Source: Salarias fasciatus
Lineage: Eukaryota > Chordata > Actinopteri > Blenniiformes > Blenniidae
Assembly: GCF_902148845.1 (NCBI RefSeq)
Contig: NC_043754.1
Span: forward strand, 21,631,431 to 21,695,430
Length of the DNA: 64,000 nucleotides
Direction: 5' to 3'
The notes below the pieces were generated by a model. It was not told the DNA's origin, did not search any database, and was given only the letters and a program-made list of their open reading frames with translations. Within the stretch, counting starts at the first letter, position 1; every line of letters begins with the position of its first letter. Positions 11,301-23,799 of the stretch are shown here, piece by piece. Position numbers and translations under genes: made by a program.

Positions 11301-13863
11301 TCCCCTGTCCAACAGTCAGTGTCTGGTCTGCAGCAATAAGGAGAGAGACTGAGGGGGAAGGGGAAACGACACGGCGGCTCCTCTCACACTGAGATTCCTC
11401 CTCGCTCGTCCACCCTGCGAACATTAACAGATGCTTCAAACTGGGCTGCCAGACGGACACAGGTAGACTTCTGCTGAGTCATGCTATCGGCCTAAATACC
11501 GAGTTATTTCGGGGATCCGCCCTCCGGAGGGAGATCACAGCGGAGGGACTGTCCTGGAGAAACGGGACGCTTCATCGGAATAATTACACTTTAAAGAACT
11601 GTAATGGACTGTAATGAGCTGGAGGAATGAAGTCAGTGCTGAAAATATCCAGAATCAAACATACTGCTTCAATAAAAGGTAACAAACCCCTCCTTCATGC
11701 AACGTAACTATTTCAAATGCATCTAGATGATCATATGTTGTTGTTGCACGGCCTTCACAACCACCGAAGTTACCATCCGGGCCAAATATAATGATTTATT
11801 GTCAGATGAACTCTCTTGTTTCTCTCGGTTTCAGGTGGGGCAGAAACATCCCCCTCTGAGTGCCGCCACCAAGAAATGAAACAGCTCAGTTAATTAATTC
11901 AACAGATTAATGTCACAACCTGTGTTCAACCTGTTGTAATGTCTGTGAAAGTCTGAAATAGATCTCCACTTTGAATTATGCTCAAGGAGGAAACACAAAT
12001 TGAATTTCCTCAAGGTTTTTTTTTTTCAAAGTTTCCACACTTTTTTTTTTTTTTTGCCTGGATTTGTGAGTAACTTGTTTTACATGTATATGTGTAACAA
12101 AGGAAATCATTGCGAGTATTTACACATTTCATCTGTTAACGAGGTGATTTCTGTAAAAATCTGTAGAAGAACTGTGTAGAAAGAGAGGATATTTGTCCCA
12201 CGGCTTCTGAAGAAGGATCTGTGAGCAAGATGACCAAACGAAATGAAGCTAATTTAATGAACAAAGCAGGTTTAAAACACACACAGATGTCATTCAGGCA
12301 TCGTGGCAGCTTGTTTAAATATTTGGTCTGGGTTTCTCATGTATAACGGTGAAAAGGAAAGCATTTGAACAAAGTTTGTCTTCTGTTTGGACATTTTCTT
12401 TTATGTCTTTGTTATTAATTATCGGTGCTGGGAATCAATGAATCAATGAAGCTAAATCAAGTTCATTTAACTGGAGCTTCTGGTCCAAGCTGATGGCAGG
12501 CAGGTTCATACTGTTCATCAGGATCCAAGAATAAACTCAAAAATTGTGATTAAAGATTGATAAAGGAATTAGTCAATTCATTTCCATTGTGGTTGTGCCG
12601 TGGTGTGTTGATGCAAACAGTTCATTTAATCTGCCCAGTGAAATGAAGTGTGGTCAATTATTTAAGATTTAAAGATCAAAGTAACGACAAGATGAGATGT
12701 AAACTTAGAGAAGTAGATTTTTTTTCCATGTGTGAGTCCATTTTAGCTTCATAGATGCACATTATGAACCCAACGAGAACAAGTCAGTTCATGCCAGAAG
12801 CTTTTGTCTTTCAGGGATGTTTCAGTGTCAAACAGGTTGATTTCAATCTCTCCTACACTATTAGAACAAAACACTTCCCCACCTGCTTATTTAAAGAGTT
12901 TCTGTTAATAACTGCACACGGTCATGAACTTACTCATGCATATCGATCATATGATCAGATTTATTTGTGCTTCGACCCGGCGAATATAATGCTTTTATAA
13001 ATAGGACAATGAAAGTCTGCATATTTAATTATTCATGGTGGACTGTGGTAGCCTGGCTCTATTTCTGTGGTCCATTTCCCAAACAAAGATCCCCGTCAGA
13101 GTGAGACTGCAGCAGCACTTGGAGTTAGATGAATTAATTAGCTGGTTTAAACTGAGGCTGAGGGGTTAAGTTAATGGGAAGTGAAACAATTGTTCCAAAG
13201 TTTCTACAAAACTGAGCAGAAGCTGTGCAGCATGACACATATCCATGATGACTGAAACTAAATCCAGTGCAAATGCAGAGTTAAGATTAAATAAGGAGGA
13301 ATATATAGATTACAGACCCCAAAATCTAAATGTATATTGGTCGGATAAAGTGGTTGTCTAGTTGTACTATGGTGGTCAAACTGTTCCAGCTTGAGCAAGA
13401 AACCAAATTACAAGGTTTAGGAGGAAATTCAAACCAAATCTATCACAAGAAAAGTTATATAACACGTTCCTACATCTCAATAAAAGTAACTTCTGCAGTG
13501 AGTCTGCCAAACCAAACCAAACCAAACCAAACCAGCTCCATGGATTCATCACATGGCTTCTTATCACGACCTGCTGCCTCTCAGGCTCTAAAACATCCCA
13601 GTTCACCTCCACAGGCTGTTTATTTCCATCATCTGCTCACAGGGTTCAGATGTGGACGTTAAAGCTCCATTCAGCAGGAGAGAACTTCTTTTTTTTTTTT
13701 CTTCCGGGGGTAATCAGTGTGTCTGGGCTGCCTGGAGGGTCAGGAGCGAGTCATGGAGATCACCGGCGTCCGCAGTGACCCGCAGCTCGGGTTCAGATCA
13801 AGTCTTGTGTGGATAATGGCAGCTTTATTGGGAGTTTTTTAAATCCTGCTGGGATCAGGCAGA

Positions 13864-13916
<53 letters not shown>
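13864..13916. repeat. (TAA)n microsatellite
   Basis: About 17 trinucleotide units. The poly-Asn, poly-Leu and poly-Ile open frames here are artefacts of the repeat. Confidence 0.96.
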
Positions 13917-13917
<1 letters not shown>

Positions 13918-14336
13918 GTAGTAAAGATGCTGCGGGTCTGTGTGTTTCCGTGCGCGTGCGGCCTGCAGGCTCTCGCAGCCTTTTCCTCCAACACCTTCCA
14001 GCTCCTTCCACCGGCCGGCGGCGGCTTTTCCTCCACCAGAGGCGGAATCAGAAACGGAGAGGAAAAAAAAAAAGGAGGAAGAGAAAGGAGAAAGATCCTC
14101 CGGGATTAATGCGCACATCCACGACGAGGTGCGCGTCTTTTTTTTTTTTTTTCTTTTTCTTTCCTCCTTCTGCCCGCGCGCTCATTATTCCCTTAATTAA
14201 CGTGCGGTGTTCCTGTCGGCGTGTTATGTAAGCCTCCACCCCCACTGGCCCCCACAAAGCACAGGAGCACATTTACCAGGCGATCAGCAGCATCGCTGCA
14301 AGGAAGGGGGAAACGAGAGAGGAAGAAGGAGAAAGG

Positions 14337-14608
14337 AGGGAGAGGGAGAGAGAGAGAGAGGGAGGGAGAGAGAGAGAGAGGAGGGGAGAGAGGGAGAAGG
14401 GGCTTACCTGGCGCAGCAGATCGGTCTTCAGTCCGCGGCTCATTCTAACGCGTCCCGCTCCCATCAACACGGCAGCATCCGCGGCTCAGGCTGCAGGCAG
14501 CGACCGGAGAGGAGACACGGACCGAACAGGAGCCGCTACTTCCCCCTTTCCTCCATCCTCCTCCTCCTCTCCACAGAGAAGACCTCAGCCGACAGCCTCC
14601 ACCCCTCC

Positions 14609-14639
<31 letters not shown>

Positions 14640-14663
14640 GGAGGGAGAGAGAGAGAGAGAGGC
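14337..14663. repeat. Purine-rich (GA)n tracts
   Basis: Two GA/GGGA-rich tracts, at about 14337-14400 and 14610-14663, flank the proposed kcnj6 5' exon. On the minus (transcript) strand they read as CT-rich, common around vertebrate promoters and 5' UTRs. Confidence 0.8.
14408..14600 (-). promoter_or_regulatory. Candidate kcnj6 5' exon and promoter
   Basis: On the minus strand, a GC-rich stretch ends in CAG|GTAAGC, a strong donor, with exon end at 14408. An ATG at 14443 opens 12 codons (MSRGLKTDLLRQ) up to the donor. Joined to the kcnj6 acceptor just above 5452, the frame hits TGA one codon later, so this would be a short upstream ORF and the channel would start at MEQ. The upstream limit is a guess. 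The exon may belong to another transcript. Confidence 0.35.
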
Positions 14664-17221
14664 GGAGGGAAGGCTGAAAGCAACACTACACAGAAAATCT
14701 GCACAGCAAGAAGAAAACTGAGAGAAACATTAATCCGTCCAATCAATGCAACGACAGAATGAGAGGATTAAGAAAAAGCACAAAAAGAGCAAAAAATAAA
14801 GAAAATTTGAGGATTTGAGCTGCAGCAGCAGGAGGAGGAGGAGGAGGGAACCTAGAGGTGAAACTTCACTTTGAATCCACAACTAGACCTAAAATATAGC
14901 AAAAAAAGGTCAAAAGTAAAAGTATAAATGAGTTTCAGGGGCAGGTCCAGAGGATCTGAGGCACAGAGGGCACCAAGACGCCCGTAAAGAGCTAAAACAC
15001 AAAGCATATAGGTCTAAAAGCAAAATACATTCCCCTGAGTTTATAAAAACATGTATTTTTCATCAATAAAATTGACTTAATGTTGACACTGTGATCATAT
15101 TTCACGGTAATTGTTTCGTTGTGTCTCTGTGTCACAACAAAGAACAACTTCAGGGTATAAATTTAAAGGTATTCATGTCATCATTTCACCATTACTATTA
15201 CTTTTAAATCACTATTAGTGATTTCCCTGTAAGGGGTTAATAAAAAAATAACATTTAATTGAATAAAAAGATTTAGAATGCTTCCATCCCTCAGTGGAAC
15301 GATGCGTGCACTCGCCGCTGATATTTCTGCACACAGGATGTGAGCCTCGGCGCTCTCCGTGGTGCTGAACCTGAACCAGCTCGCCACACAGTGGGAAGGA
15401 ATTACCCACAATGCAGCTCATTCCCCAAACACATACACATGCATCTGCTGCAAAAAAAAGGATCTCTCTTATGTGTTTTCACTTCATGTAATCAGCAGAA
15501 TGTGACTCGTTTACATTTACAGATTTGTGCATGAATGAAAGAGGAAACCAGTGATTTCAATTACCAATTTTAATTTACCATAGTTAATAAAAATGACACT
15601 TTGCTTTTCACTACAAACAACCAGAGGACGAGTTCATATCCGGAGCTTCCTAGAAGCTAACAGAAACAGATAAATAACCTTATAAAAACATTATAAACAT
15701 TGCAAACAGAACATCGGAAATATTTAAGATAAGTAGTGCTCCAGAGGATCTCTGCTGCCGTTTTCAGGGAAACAAAGACAAAGAAAAGTAAACGAACAAA
15801 ATCAACACGTTGGCTTTCTCGGTGAGGATAAAATGTTTCCTTCTGCGGTCGGAGGTGCTCGTCGGGGAGCTTCACACCAGGAACCGATACGATAAAATAT
15901 CTCTGTTACAATCACGAGGCGCTCACACTTCATCAAGTACAGCAGGAGACGTGGAAAAATAACAACCGACGCCGCGGAGCGTCAACACTCCCTCTGACGG
16001 ACGCAGCCCTGCAGATGTTTCTCAGCGAGCGGCTGATCTCGGCGGCGCCGTGGACTCGCCTTGCTTCCACCCGGTGGAAAAGCTAAACGGAGACGGATCA
16101 AAGCGTCGGTGTGGGAGAGGAAACAGGCTTAGGTGGGGCTGACTGGAGCCTCTTGGACGGTCGATTTTGGCCCGCGGGCCTCGTGTTTGACACCATTAGT
16201 GAACCGTGTGCGTCCCTGTATCCTGTAAAAACAGGCTCCTCGGGAGGCTGCTCTCTCACACGCAGCGAAGCCCTAAAACATACAGCGGACTGGCGAGAGA
16301 ATATTCAGGATTTACTGACATCTGCTTCACCTCTGGAGGAGGCGAGCAAACAATGAGTCAAGGTAATAAATAGGAAACTGGATAGGCAACGTGACGGACA
16401 CGGACGGGACGGTTTGGCCTGCTGGGTTAGCGACACGGTCGCGCTGCAGCTTCTGATCCACAGGAAGACGCTTCACGACCTGTGAATCAGGAGGAAGCGG
16501 CTCCTCCAGAAGCTGCCGTCAACTCGCCCTACGGGAACGCCGCTGTGGCCTGGAGCACGTTTCCATTCCTGCGCGAAGCAGGAAGTCTGTCCTGCAGACG
16601 CTCGTGCCTCCTGGTGTCCCCGTTCAGAGGTCGACGGACAGGCGCGCCGATTCCAAGTGAAACCAATCTGTCAGTCAAACGCGCCGCTCGTGTTTTCAAA
16701 CGGAGGCGAGCAGCCCGTCGCTCATCCTGGCTGTGCATAGCTGTGACTTGAAGCATAGTTTTCTGCTATCTGCTCGTCTTTTGTGCATAATTAGGCAGCG
16801 CAGTGGGCTCCGAGCGCCGCCATGAGCAGACAGGTTTGCAGCCGATGGGACTGAAAGCTTCTCCGCTGAGCGGTAAACGGACCTGCAGGCCGGCGGAGGC
16901 TGGAGACCGGAGAGAGGCGGAGCTGCGAGCGGAGCGGTGAGGTACTGAGGCACACCTGGACGGAACCGCGCTGAGGTCAGAGGTCAAACCTCACAGGTTT
17001 CGACTCTTCGCAGGAGAGTTTTCCGTCACCTGGGTTTCACTGGAGAGTCGGGCTGATTTCTTTCCTTCGGGGCGTTTGACAGAAAGGAAAGCAAATCTAC
17101 TTATTTCAGGAGGATCGACACTCAGAACGCGACTTAAAGGGTCACACTGAAGACGCCGGCACGGAACATCGGCAGCGTCGATACAGGAGCCGGTATGGCG
17201 TGAGTGGCGGGAGGCGGAGCC
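14601..17221. other. Intergenic between kcnj6 5' end and kctd7
   Basis: No coding exon recognised. It is AT-rich to about 15.9 kb, then rises in GC up to the kctd7 3' end. A short fragment at 16165-16194 (GGCCCGCGGGCC followed by GTGTTTGACACC) resembles the end of hAT-type repeats. kctd7's 3' UTR must lie in the right-hand part, but I see no clear AATAAA near it. Confidence 0.5.
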
Positions 17222-20200
17222 TCACCACCACGTGATCTTGAACTCGTAGATGGGCCTCTTGCAGTAGTAGTGGTTGATGAGGTGCTTGTCGCAGACGCCG
17301 ATGCACTGCTGCTCCGCCGCGATGCCGCGCTCCGCCAGGTCGCTGACGATGCAGTGCAGCAGGTCGTAGACGTCCGCCACCGCCTCCCACGGCCCGAAGG
17401 ACACGTCCACCTCGCAGTGGTGCTCGAACAGCTTGGCCTCGCCGTCCGAGCGCTCGAAGCGCAGCGAGTTGAAGAGCGGCCGCTCGTACGGCGTGATGGG
17501 CATCTCCTCCTTGTACACGCAGATCTTCAGCTTGGCGAAGCGCGCCTTCTTCTGCATGGCCCGCAGCTTGGCGATCTCCATGATGCGCTCCAGATTGTCT
17601 GCGGGGAGGGGGGCGGGGGGGGAACGGTTACTGCGCAGCTGGACGTGGCGGCGGAGGGCGGCGGGCGGAGGCAGACGGCGTTACCTCGGTAGTAGGGCAG
17701 CAGGTCGAGGAACGCCTGGCGGACCTTCTCCCCGGTGAGCGGCTGGGTGTCCTCCAGGCTGTCCAGCAGCGGGCCGATGGCGTAGTACTGCGCCTCCCGG
17801 TGCACCGCCCGCACCCGGTCCCGGTGAGGAAGCTCGCCCTCCCGCAGGAAGTTCAGGATGTCCCTTTGGAAGGAGAACACCGGCAGACGTCAGCTTTATT
17901 CAGCGGGTCTGGTTCTGCCGAGTCTGCAGAGCGGTTCATGGAAAAACACATCGACTGGTCGTTCAGCCCTCCTTCATCAGATAACCGTTTTCTTGAGGTC
18001 ACTATGAAACCAAGCGGCCGATAACAGCAGCGTCTTACTGTTTGATAAATCGCTGGCAGATCGTGACGCACCTTCACGGCCAAATTAAGACAGGGAAAAT
18101 GTCGCACCTTTTTTTTTCTCTTTTTTCTTTTTCCTCGGGGGGATTAACAAACCCCCGACGCCCCCGCCGCAGAGGAGCCATCCTACCTGTGGTTATATAA
18201 TCAGGCTGGCTGCTGGGCGGGCGGACCGCTGCGCCACATCACAACACAAACGGCGGCTGGGGTTTGCGGCAGGTGTGATGTGGAGCCGATGGGTCGCGTG
18301 ACGCCGGCGGGGAGGCGTCTGATCGGCTTCAAACTCATTCTGCAGGAGAAACAGCCTCAGACACGCAAACCTAGTCTGCTAAGAACTATTCAGACCTTTC
18401 TAGTATGAACTTTATGTTATATATTTATGTTTATAATTGTAGGTGTTATATTTTCAATTCAAGTAGATTTTTTGCTTTAAGTTAGAGAAACACAACAATG
18501 TTTGGACTCTTTCTTTTTTTTTTCTAATAGAGGTGTGGAGCACCGAAACATCAACCTGGAGGAAGCTTTGTTTTCTAACCCTGCAGCATCCCGGACGGGC
18601 GGGCTCGCTCTGCGCCCCTGCAGCGAGGCGTTTCGTCATTTTGCCGCGTTTTCGAGCAGTTACATATGTCCCAGCTCCCGCTCTGCCAGCTCCTGGTTCC
18701 TAAATCATTCATCGCTGCCTCTCGTACCGACGCGCGCTTCAGAAGTGACCCCGGCTCAACCCACTTCTTACATAAGTCGTCCGCTCACCCCGCTTGTTGC
18801 CGCATTCATATTTAAAGCGGCGTGCTCCCGCTTCCCGGGCTCGCTGGCGGCGTGGCTCCGGGGATGCCAACGCTGGTCCACTTCCGTTCAGCCTCAAATG
18901 TATTTTCGTACGGCCGCTCAAGGCCCTCCGAGAATTCAGCCTACTGACTTTTATCATCTCTCAATGCAGCGCCACCAAGAGGTGGATATCTGGTACGGCC
19001 GGGTTTAATAGCGTGTGTGGATCTCCCAGCGTTCTGCTTTTAGTGTGTTTGCTGGCCTGAAAAGCTGTGAAGCTTAAAACATGGAGATAAGCCACAGCTG
19101 TAGTTTGTGTTTGGACTGGACCGTCTGCAAACACAATAATCCCACCTGTCGCGCCACGCAGGGTAAACAGTGACGGGTTCAAACTCTTTTGTTTAGATAA
19201 AACACCTTGAGCTGCCTTCAGGAGATTCACCCTTCTGTTTTAAAGCAAAACTCTGTTATAAGGTTTCAACTAGAGCCACTGGAATTATTGTCATTTTATT
19301 TTATGGTACAACAAAACTCGAGAAAGAAAATGTAAAAATAAAATGAAAATGTGTCTTAATGTTAGCTATGAGTAAATGCAGCCCAGAACACTTCTATACA
19401 ACATGACATGTCTTCTCACTGCTGATAGCATGAACAACATACTGTGTTTGCCTTTTCCCTTTACTCAGACAGTACAGCTCAAACATTCAAATCAAACATA
19501 TAAAGAACGTTGAAGCACTTTGTTCAAGCAGCTACGGCAAGCGACAGGATCTATTTTTGAATACAGACCCAGTAGACGTGGTTCGTCAGAACACAACGCG
19601 TTGTAGGTTTTGAACCATCTCTAACTGGGACTTCATGTGTGCCTCTGCTCTGCGCTGAAAGTGAAGTAAAAGAGACTGGAACAGCCGGGTTTAGGTCTCT
19701 CAGAAATAATCCTTAAGATGTGCCGTCTAAAGTGTTTATAGCCGCTCCACAGCGCCTCAGAGCGAAGGGGGGCCGTGGAAAAATCCAGCTGTCACACAGG
19801 CGGTGAAGACACTTTGTCCTTAAATGGTGCATATTTTTCGACAGTTCCTCCGCGGAGACACGGAAACGCTCCGGTGGGGGGGAGCGCGTAAAGAAGAGAC
19901 AAACCGTTAAGCAACAAATAAAAGACAGAGATAAAAAGAAATGTATCATAGATCCTCCCAGCTGGCCGATCGCAGCGCGATCACAGCTGACAGGGAGGGA
20001 GAGTGTTTCTGGACCGATCACACAACCAGACACACTGAACTCTGACCTCTGCATACAGCCGAAGACATTCCTCTGAGTGGAAGTCGAAGCAGGCCTCGCC
20101 GGGACTACAAACATCTCCCCTCAGGAGAAGGAGGACCAGAAAATACCTGGTTCTGAGCGGCAGCTGTGGAGCGACGGGCCACTCAGACTCAGTCCATCCG

Positions 20201-21772
20201 TAACAAAGCGGTACAGGCGGCAGAAACCACAGCAGCAAAGGAGTGAAGAAGCAACACTAAAATAGAAGATATGCAAATTATCTGAGTGAGAGCAGAAGAG
20301 ACCAATTTATTTCTCAGAGCACCTGATTCATGGATGTCTGTCAGGATATAATGAGCTGCCTCCAGCGGCTTGAAAACGTCTCTCACAGCGCAGAGCGTGA
20401 ACCTTTCTAGAAGCTAAAAGTTTGTCCCCTGTTATAACGTCATTTACAAACTTCCCACACAGAACTGTCCTCCAGCGAGGGATTCGGTCACTTGGGGAGG
20501 AGACATGACAAACCAGATGGTAACACGGCCGGCTGGGTTCGGATTTGTCAGGACAGGAGTGAGCCGCTCACCCAAAGTACGCCCCGTCCCGATCGATGAA
20601 GTAGCGTCCCTCGGCATCGCGCGGGATGTAGTGACGCCCGCTGAACATGGCGGCCAGCATGGTGTCCTCGTACCGCCGCAGGGTGGACAGGCGCGTGGTG
20701 AAGTACGTGCCTCCAACGTTCAGAGAAATCACCTCAGGAAACTGGGAGGAAAAAAAACAAAACAAGGAGGTGGCCTGAATCTTTATATTTTCCACATTCC
20801 TTTGACATTTTATATTCAACAAAAACTCAACAATAAAGGTATCTGTGGGGAACAGCTGTACATTTCTCCTTCACAGAATAAGAAGACCTCATTCAAAACA
20901 GACTGAAACAGATTTGAATGTGATTAACGGTTTTTCTCCAGAGGTGAATTCACTTTAAACCAGGAGTGCAGAGCTAGATGAGCTGGAGCCTGAACTGACA
21001 TGTGTTCGACAGCCCTGCTGTGTTGTGGTTTTAATTGGAATGCTTTTAGCTGCCTCTCTCTTTTGCCTGTCAAATCATCCTGGTCCGTCCTGCACAGCTC
21101 AACTTAACTGTGTCTCAAACTTTTAAAAGAAGCTGTGATTAATCTGAGGACGGTGAGTGTGGCGAGCAGCTGGCTCTACAGGACCGGCTCCTCTGGTCAC
21201 TTTACAATCCCAGGAATGACAAGTTAAACCTCCTCAGGGTGTCCACGGAGCTAAGTGGGCAGCTCAGGAGCTTTTCTTCACAGTCTCCAGAATTAAGAGG
21301 ATCAAGCTGCCGTGGCCATGTTTAGAGGATAATCACGTGGCATCTCATTAAGAAACGTCACGTGACACAGCTGCCAGCCAATAGTGAAGTTATCCTCTCC
21401 ATGAATAACGGTACAGTCATATTCCAGACATTATTTAATTCAACTCTGGCCAAGTTGCTCCTGCTTAGCGTACTTGTGTGCTTTCTAAACGAGCGCGCTG
21501 TGTCCAGATAAATAAAGGTGTATCTCGGTGTTACACTCTGCTCGAGGCTCGGGGTGCTCCCGGTGTTACCTGCCGGTGTTTTAACGGGGTTTTCGGTGTT
21601 GAGCACGGCCTACCTCCTGCTCCGGGGCGCTCAGCGTGGAGCGGAGCGGCTTGCTCAGAGCGAGGCTCGGCGTCGGGGAGGCCGGCTTTCGGAACTCGTC
21701 CTCCGCAGGGTCCGAGTGAGACATGGCATCGCCCGGTTTGTCCGTGTCCCCCGCGGCCGAGAACACCACCAT
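17222..21772 (-). CDS. kctd7: BTB/POZ (T1) domain protein KCTD7
   Basis: Four exons, 21772..21614, 20741..20572, 17863..17685 and 17598..17222, sum to 885 nt (294 aa; human KCTD7 has 289). The N-terminus MVVFSAAGD parallels human MVVVTGREPD, which sets the start, although the frame stays open upstream to 21925. The T1/BTB domain begins in exon 2 with FPEVISLNVGGTYFTTRLS and continues through RYFIDRDG and DILNFLREG. The C-terminal part (CEVDVSFGPWEAVADVYDLL, then CKRPIYEFKITWW) is nearly identical to mammals. KCTD7 is a cytosolic cullin-3 adaptor that affects neuronal excitability; human loss causes progressive myoclonic epilepsy. All introns are GT-AG. Intron 2 is 2.7 kb and the third only about 90 bases. 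Confidence 0.96.
17864..20571. other. kctd7 intron 2
   Basis: 2.7 kb of intron with no second gene supported. Open frames on both strands are short and lack recognisable domains. GC content is uneven, with a rich patch at 18.55-18.95 kb. Confidence 0.7.
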
Positions 21773-22260
21773 CACTCTGGGCAGCGGCAGCGACCGTCGC
21801 TCCTGAATGAACCGTCTCACCCGCGTAGTAGCGGCGGCGGGCAGCGGGCTGAAGGACGGGGAGGACTGGCGCTCCCTGCCGCAGCCGTCCGAGCCGCCGG
21901 AGCCGCTCGAGCCATTCTGCTGCATGCGCGCGGGGCAGCGGGGTGATTAGCACGAGCCGCGCCGCGCGACTGTCAGTGACAACGGTGACAACAACAACAA
22001 ACAACAGAAAGCAGGAGGAGGAGGCGGAGGAGGAGGCAGGAGCGGAGGGTGTGGCCCGACGGGCGGCCTGTGAGCGGCCCGCCTCTCACCGGGGAGGCAG
22101 CGGGAGGAGCGCGAGTCCGCCTCCGGCGATGAAAACACGACTAAAGTTTTTTTTTTTTTTTTTTATAAAGAGAAGATGAATATTTAAACCGGCGTTAGCA
22201 CACCGCGCCGGGCCCGTAATGGACGTGTGTGACGTACGTCCTCTTACGTTGGCAAGTCAC
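21773..22260 (-). promoter_or_regulatory. kctd7: CpG-rich promoter region of kctd7
   Basis: CG dinucleotides and GC-rich sequence are dense from about 21540 to 22130, across the start codon and upstream, as in housekeeping-type promoters. A CRE-like palindromic motif GTGACGTACGTC lies at 22229-22240. The transcription start site is not determined. Confidence 0.5.
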
Positions 22261-22471
22261 GGCTTGCTTCGTCATCACGCACAGTTCCTTAAAAATTGGA
22301 GTCCCCCTTTTTTGTATCAGAGTTGCGCACCTCCCCGGGGAGCGCCAAGGAGTTTGTTTTTTTATTTAAAAACAAAAATCCCTCTTCGGACCATAAAATA
22401 TCTTGAGCGTCTATCCTGTCCTTACATATTTTAAAATTGGACAGAGATGTTAGCTGTACTATAAGCACCAA

Positions 22472-22544
22472 GTTTCCGTAGTGTAGTGGTTATCACGTTC
22501 GCCTCACACGCGAAAGGTCCCCGGTTCGAAACCGGGCGGAAACA
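22472..22544 (+). tRNA. tRNA-Val (CAC)
   Basis: The acceptor arm GTTTCCG pairs with CGGAAAC (22537-22543). The A box is GTGTAGTGGTTATCAC, the anticodon loop is CCTCACACG with anticodon CAC, and the B box is GGTTCGAAACC inside a perfect CCCCGGTTCGAAACCGGG arm. There is no intron and no encoded CCA, as expected of a eukaryotic gene. It delivers valine at GUG codons. Confidence 0.97.
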
Positions 22545-22930
22545 CATTTATTATCTTTATACAAAATACACACATTTATCACAGGATAACTAATCCATCA
22601 ATAAACACTACAAATACAGATAGAAATGTTTTTTAATGATTCAGTGGTCCTGACAGCTGGGCGGAGCTTCAGTGGAACGCTCTGGCTGGTCAACCTGAGT
22701 GCACTGACAGGATTGTGACTGAAGACAATTATGAAGACAGTGCAGGACAACGAAATATATCATAAAACATGTTCCACCGAGCTATCACTAACAAGATTAA
22801 AGCTGTTTGTTCTGCATCACTGACAATTATGGAGACACGCACTCAACCATGATGAAAAGAAAAGAAAAAGGTTTTAACTCAGTGTTAGAGCTATTTATTA
22901 GTCTTTAAGTATTTTCTGAATATTTTCTTA
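22545..22930. other. Intergenic, AT-rich
   Basis: No gene or clear repeat is recognised between the tRNA-Val and the LTR-like sequence to its right. Confidence 0.5.
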
Positions 22931-23290
22931 ATTATGTTTTGTTTGTGTAATTTCATATAGTGTTTATTTTGTTTAGATTTATTATTTGTTTATTTTGCAT
23001 GTTTGTTTGGGTAATTGGCACATTATTTTCTGTTAGGCTTGCTTTTGTAGAGTTAATTGATATCACCTGCACTTGGAGGTTATTTAAGGAGGTTGCAGGC
23101 AGAGGATCAGGGTGCACCTGGGTGGGGCTATGGTTTTTTACCAGCGCGAGAGAAGCAGCAGGAAGTGATCGCTCCAATTGTTTGCTTGCTTTGGAGAATA
23201 AACCATGACAAACCTCACTGAATTTTGTTGGATTATGATTTCTTTTGCCTGCGTAAACCACGACCCGGTGCACCAGTGGCAGTTTGAAGT
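22930..23290 (+). mobile_element. Possible solo LTR-like fossil
   Basis: A promoter-like TATTTAAGGAGG (about 23081) is followed some 120 bases later by GAGAATAAACC (about 23191), then a short tail with CCACGACCCGGTGCACC. That order of TATA-like box, poly(A) signal and short downstream region is typical of a retrotransposon LTR. I see no flanking internal genes and did not find target duplications, so this is at most a solo, old copy. Ends are approximate and the family is uncertain. Confidence 0.25.
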
Positions 23291-23406
23291 TTGAGTTTTG
23301 ATTTTTGTTGCATTTTAGACAAATAGCCACTACACTCAGTATTAGATCTAAAAGAAAGACGGCAGAGCAGCTTCAAGAGCCATCTGTTATTTTTTTGTGT
23401 AGCGCA

Positions 23407-23432
23407 GTGTGTGTGTGTGTGTGTGTGTGTGT
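23407..23432. repeat. (GT)n microsatellite
   Basis: About 12 GT units. Confidence 0.93.
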
Positions 23433-23799
23433 CCGTGGCAGACCGCACCGAGGTTACAGATGCGTGTTTGACGGACGTGTGCAGGTGTTGAAAGAGGAAG
23501 CAGGTTGACAGATCGTCGAGCTGCTGCTGCTTCAGAGGAATGAAGGCAGCTGGACCACCGAAGGTAACACACACACAACTAAAATTATTCTGTTGATCGC
23601 TTTGGCTTGTAAGAGTCATCCACATTATCTTTAATACGAATGCTGGAGTTGGACCACACAATATTTACAATAGCAACATTTACTTTTAAATTCAGACATT
23701 CTGAAGAGAATTGGTGTTTGTCACAACTGATGGACAAAAACACAAGAAAACATTATTCTAATCACATTCTAGTCAACACAAACTTATGAAGAACTGATA

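Larger units (their letters stand above)
5453..14407. other. Presumed kcnj6 5' intron
   Basis: About 9 kb without a supported coding exon. It probably separates the kcnj6 coding exon (acceptor just above 5452) from a 5' exon near 14.4 kb. It contains a CpG-rich patch (6.2-6.7 kb), an X-box palindrome, microsatellites at 8.36 and 9.61 kb, a 29-base G run, a 41-bp minisatellite and a telomere-like hairpin, listed separately. The rest is AT-rich and featureless to me. Confidence 0.5.

Noticed and set aside
13793-14118. Poly-Leu, poly-Asn and poly-Ile frames
   Set aside because: Translations of the (TAA)n microsatellite.
16165-16194. hAT-like repeat end near 16.18 kb
   Set aside because: Only a 30-base fragment with a common GGCCCGCGGGCC/GTGTTTGACACC pattern; too short to call an element.
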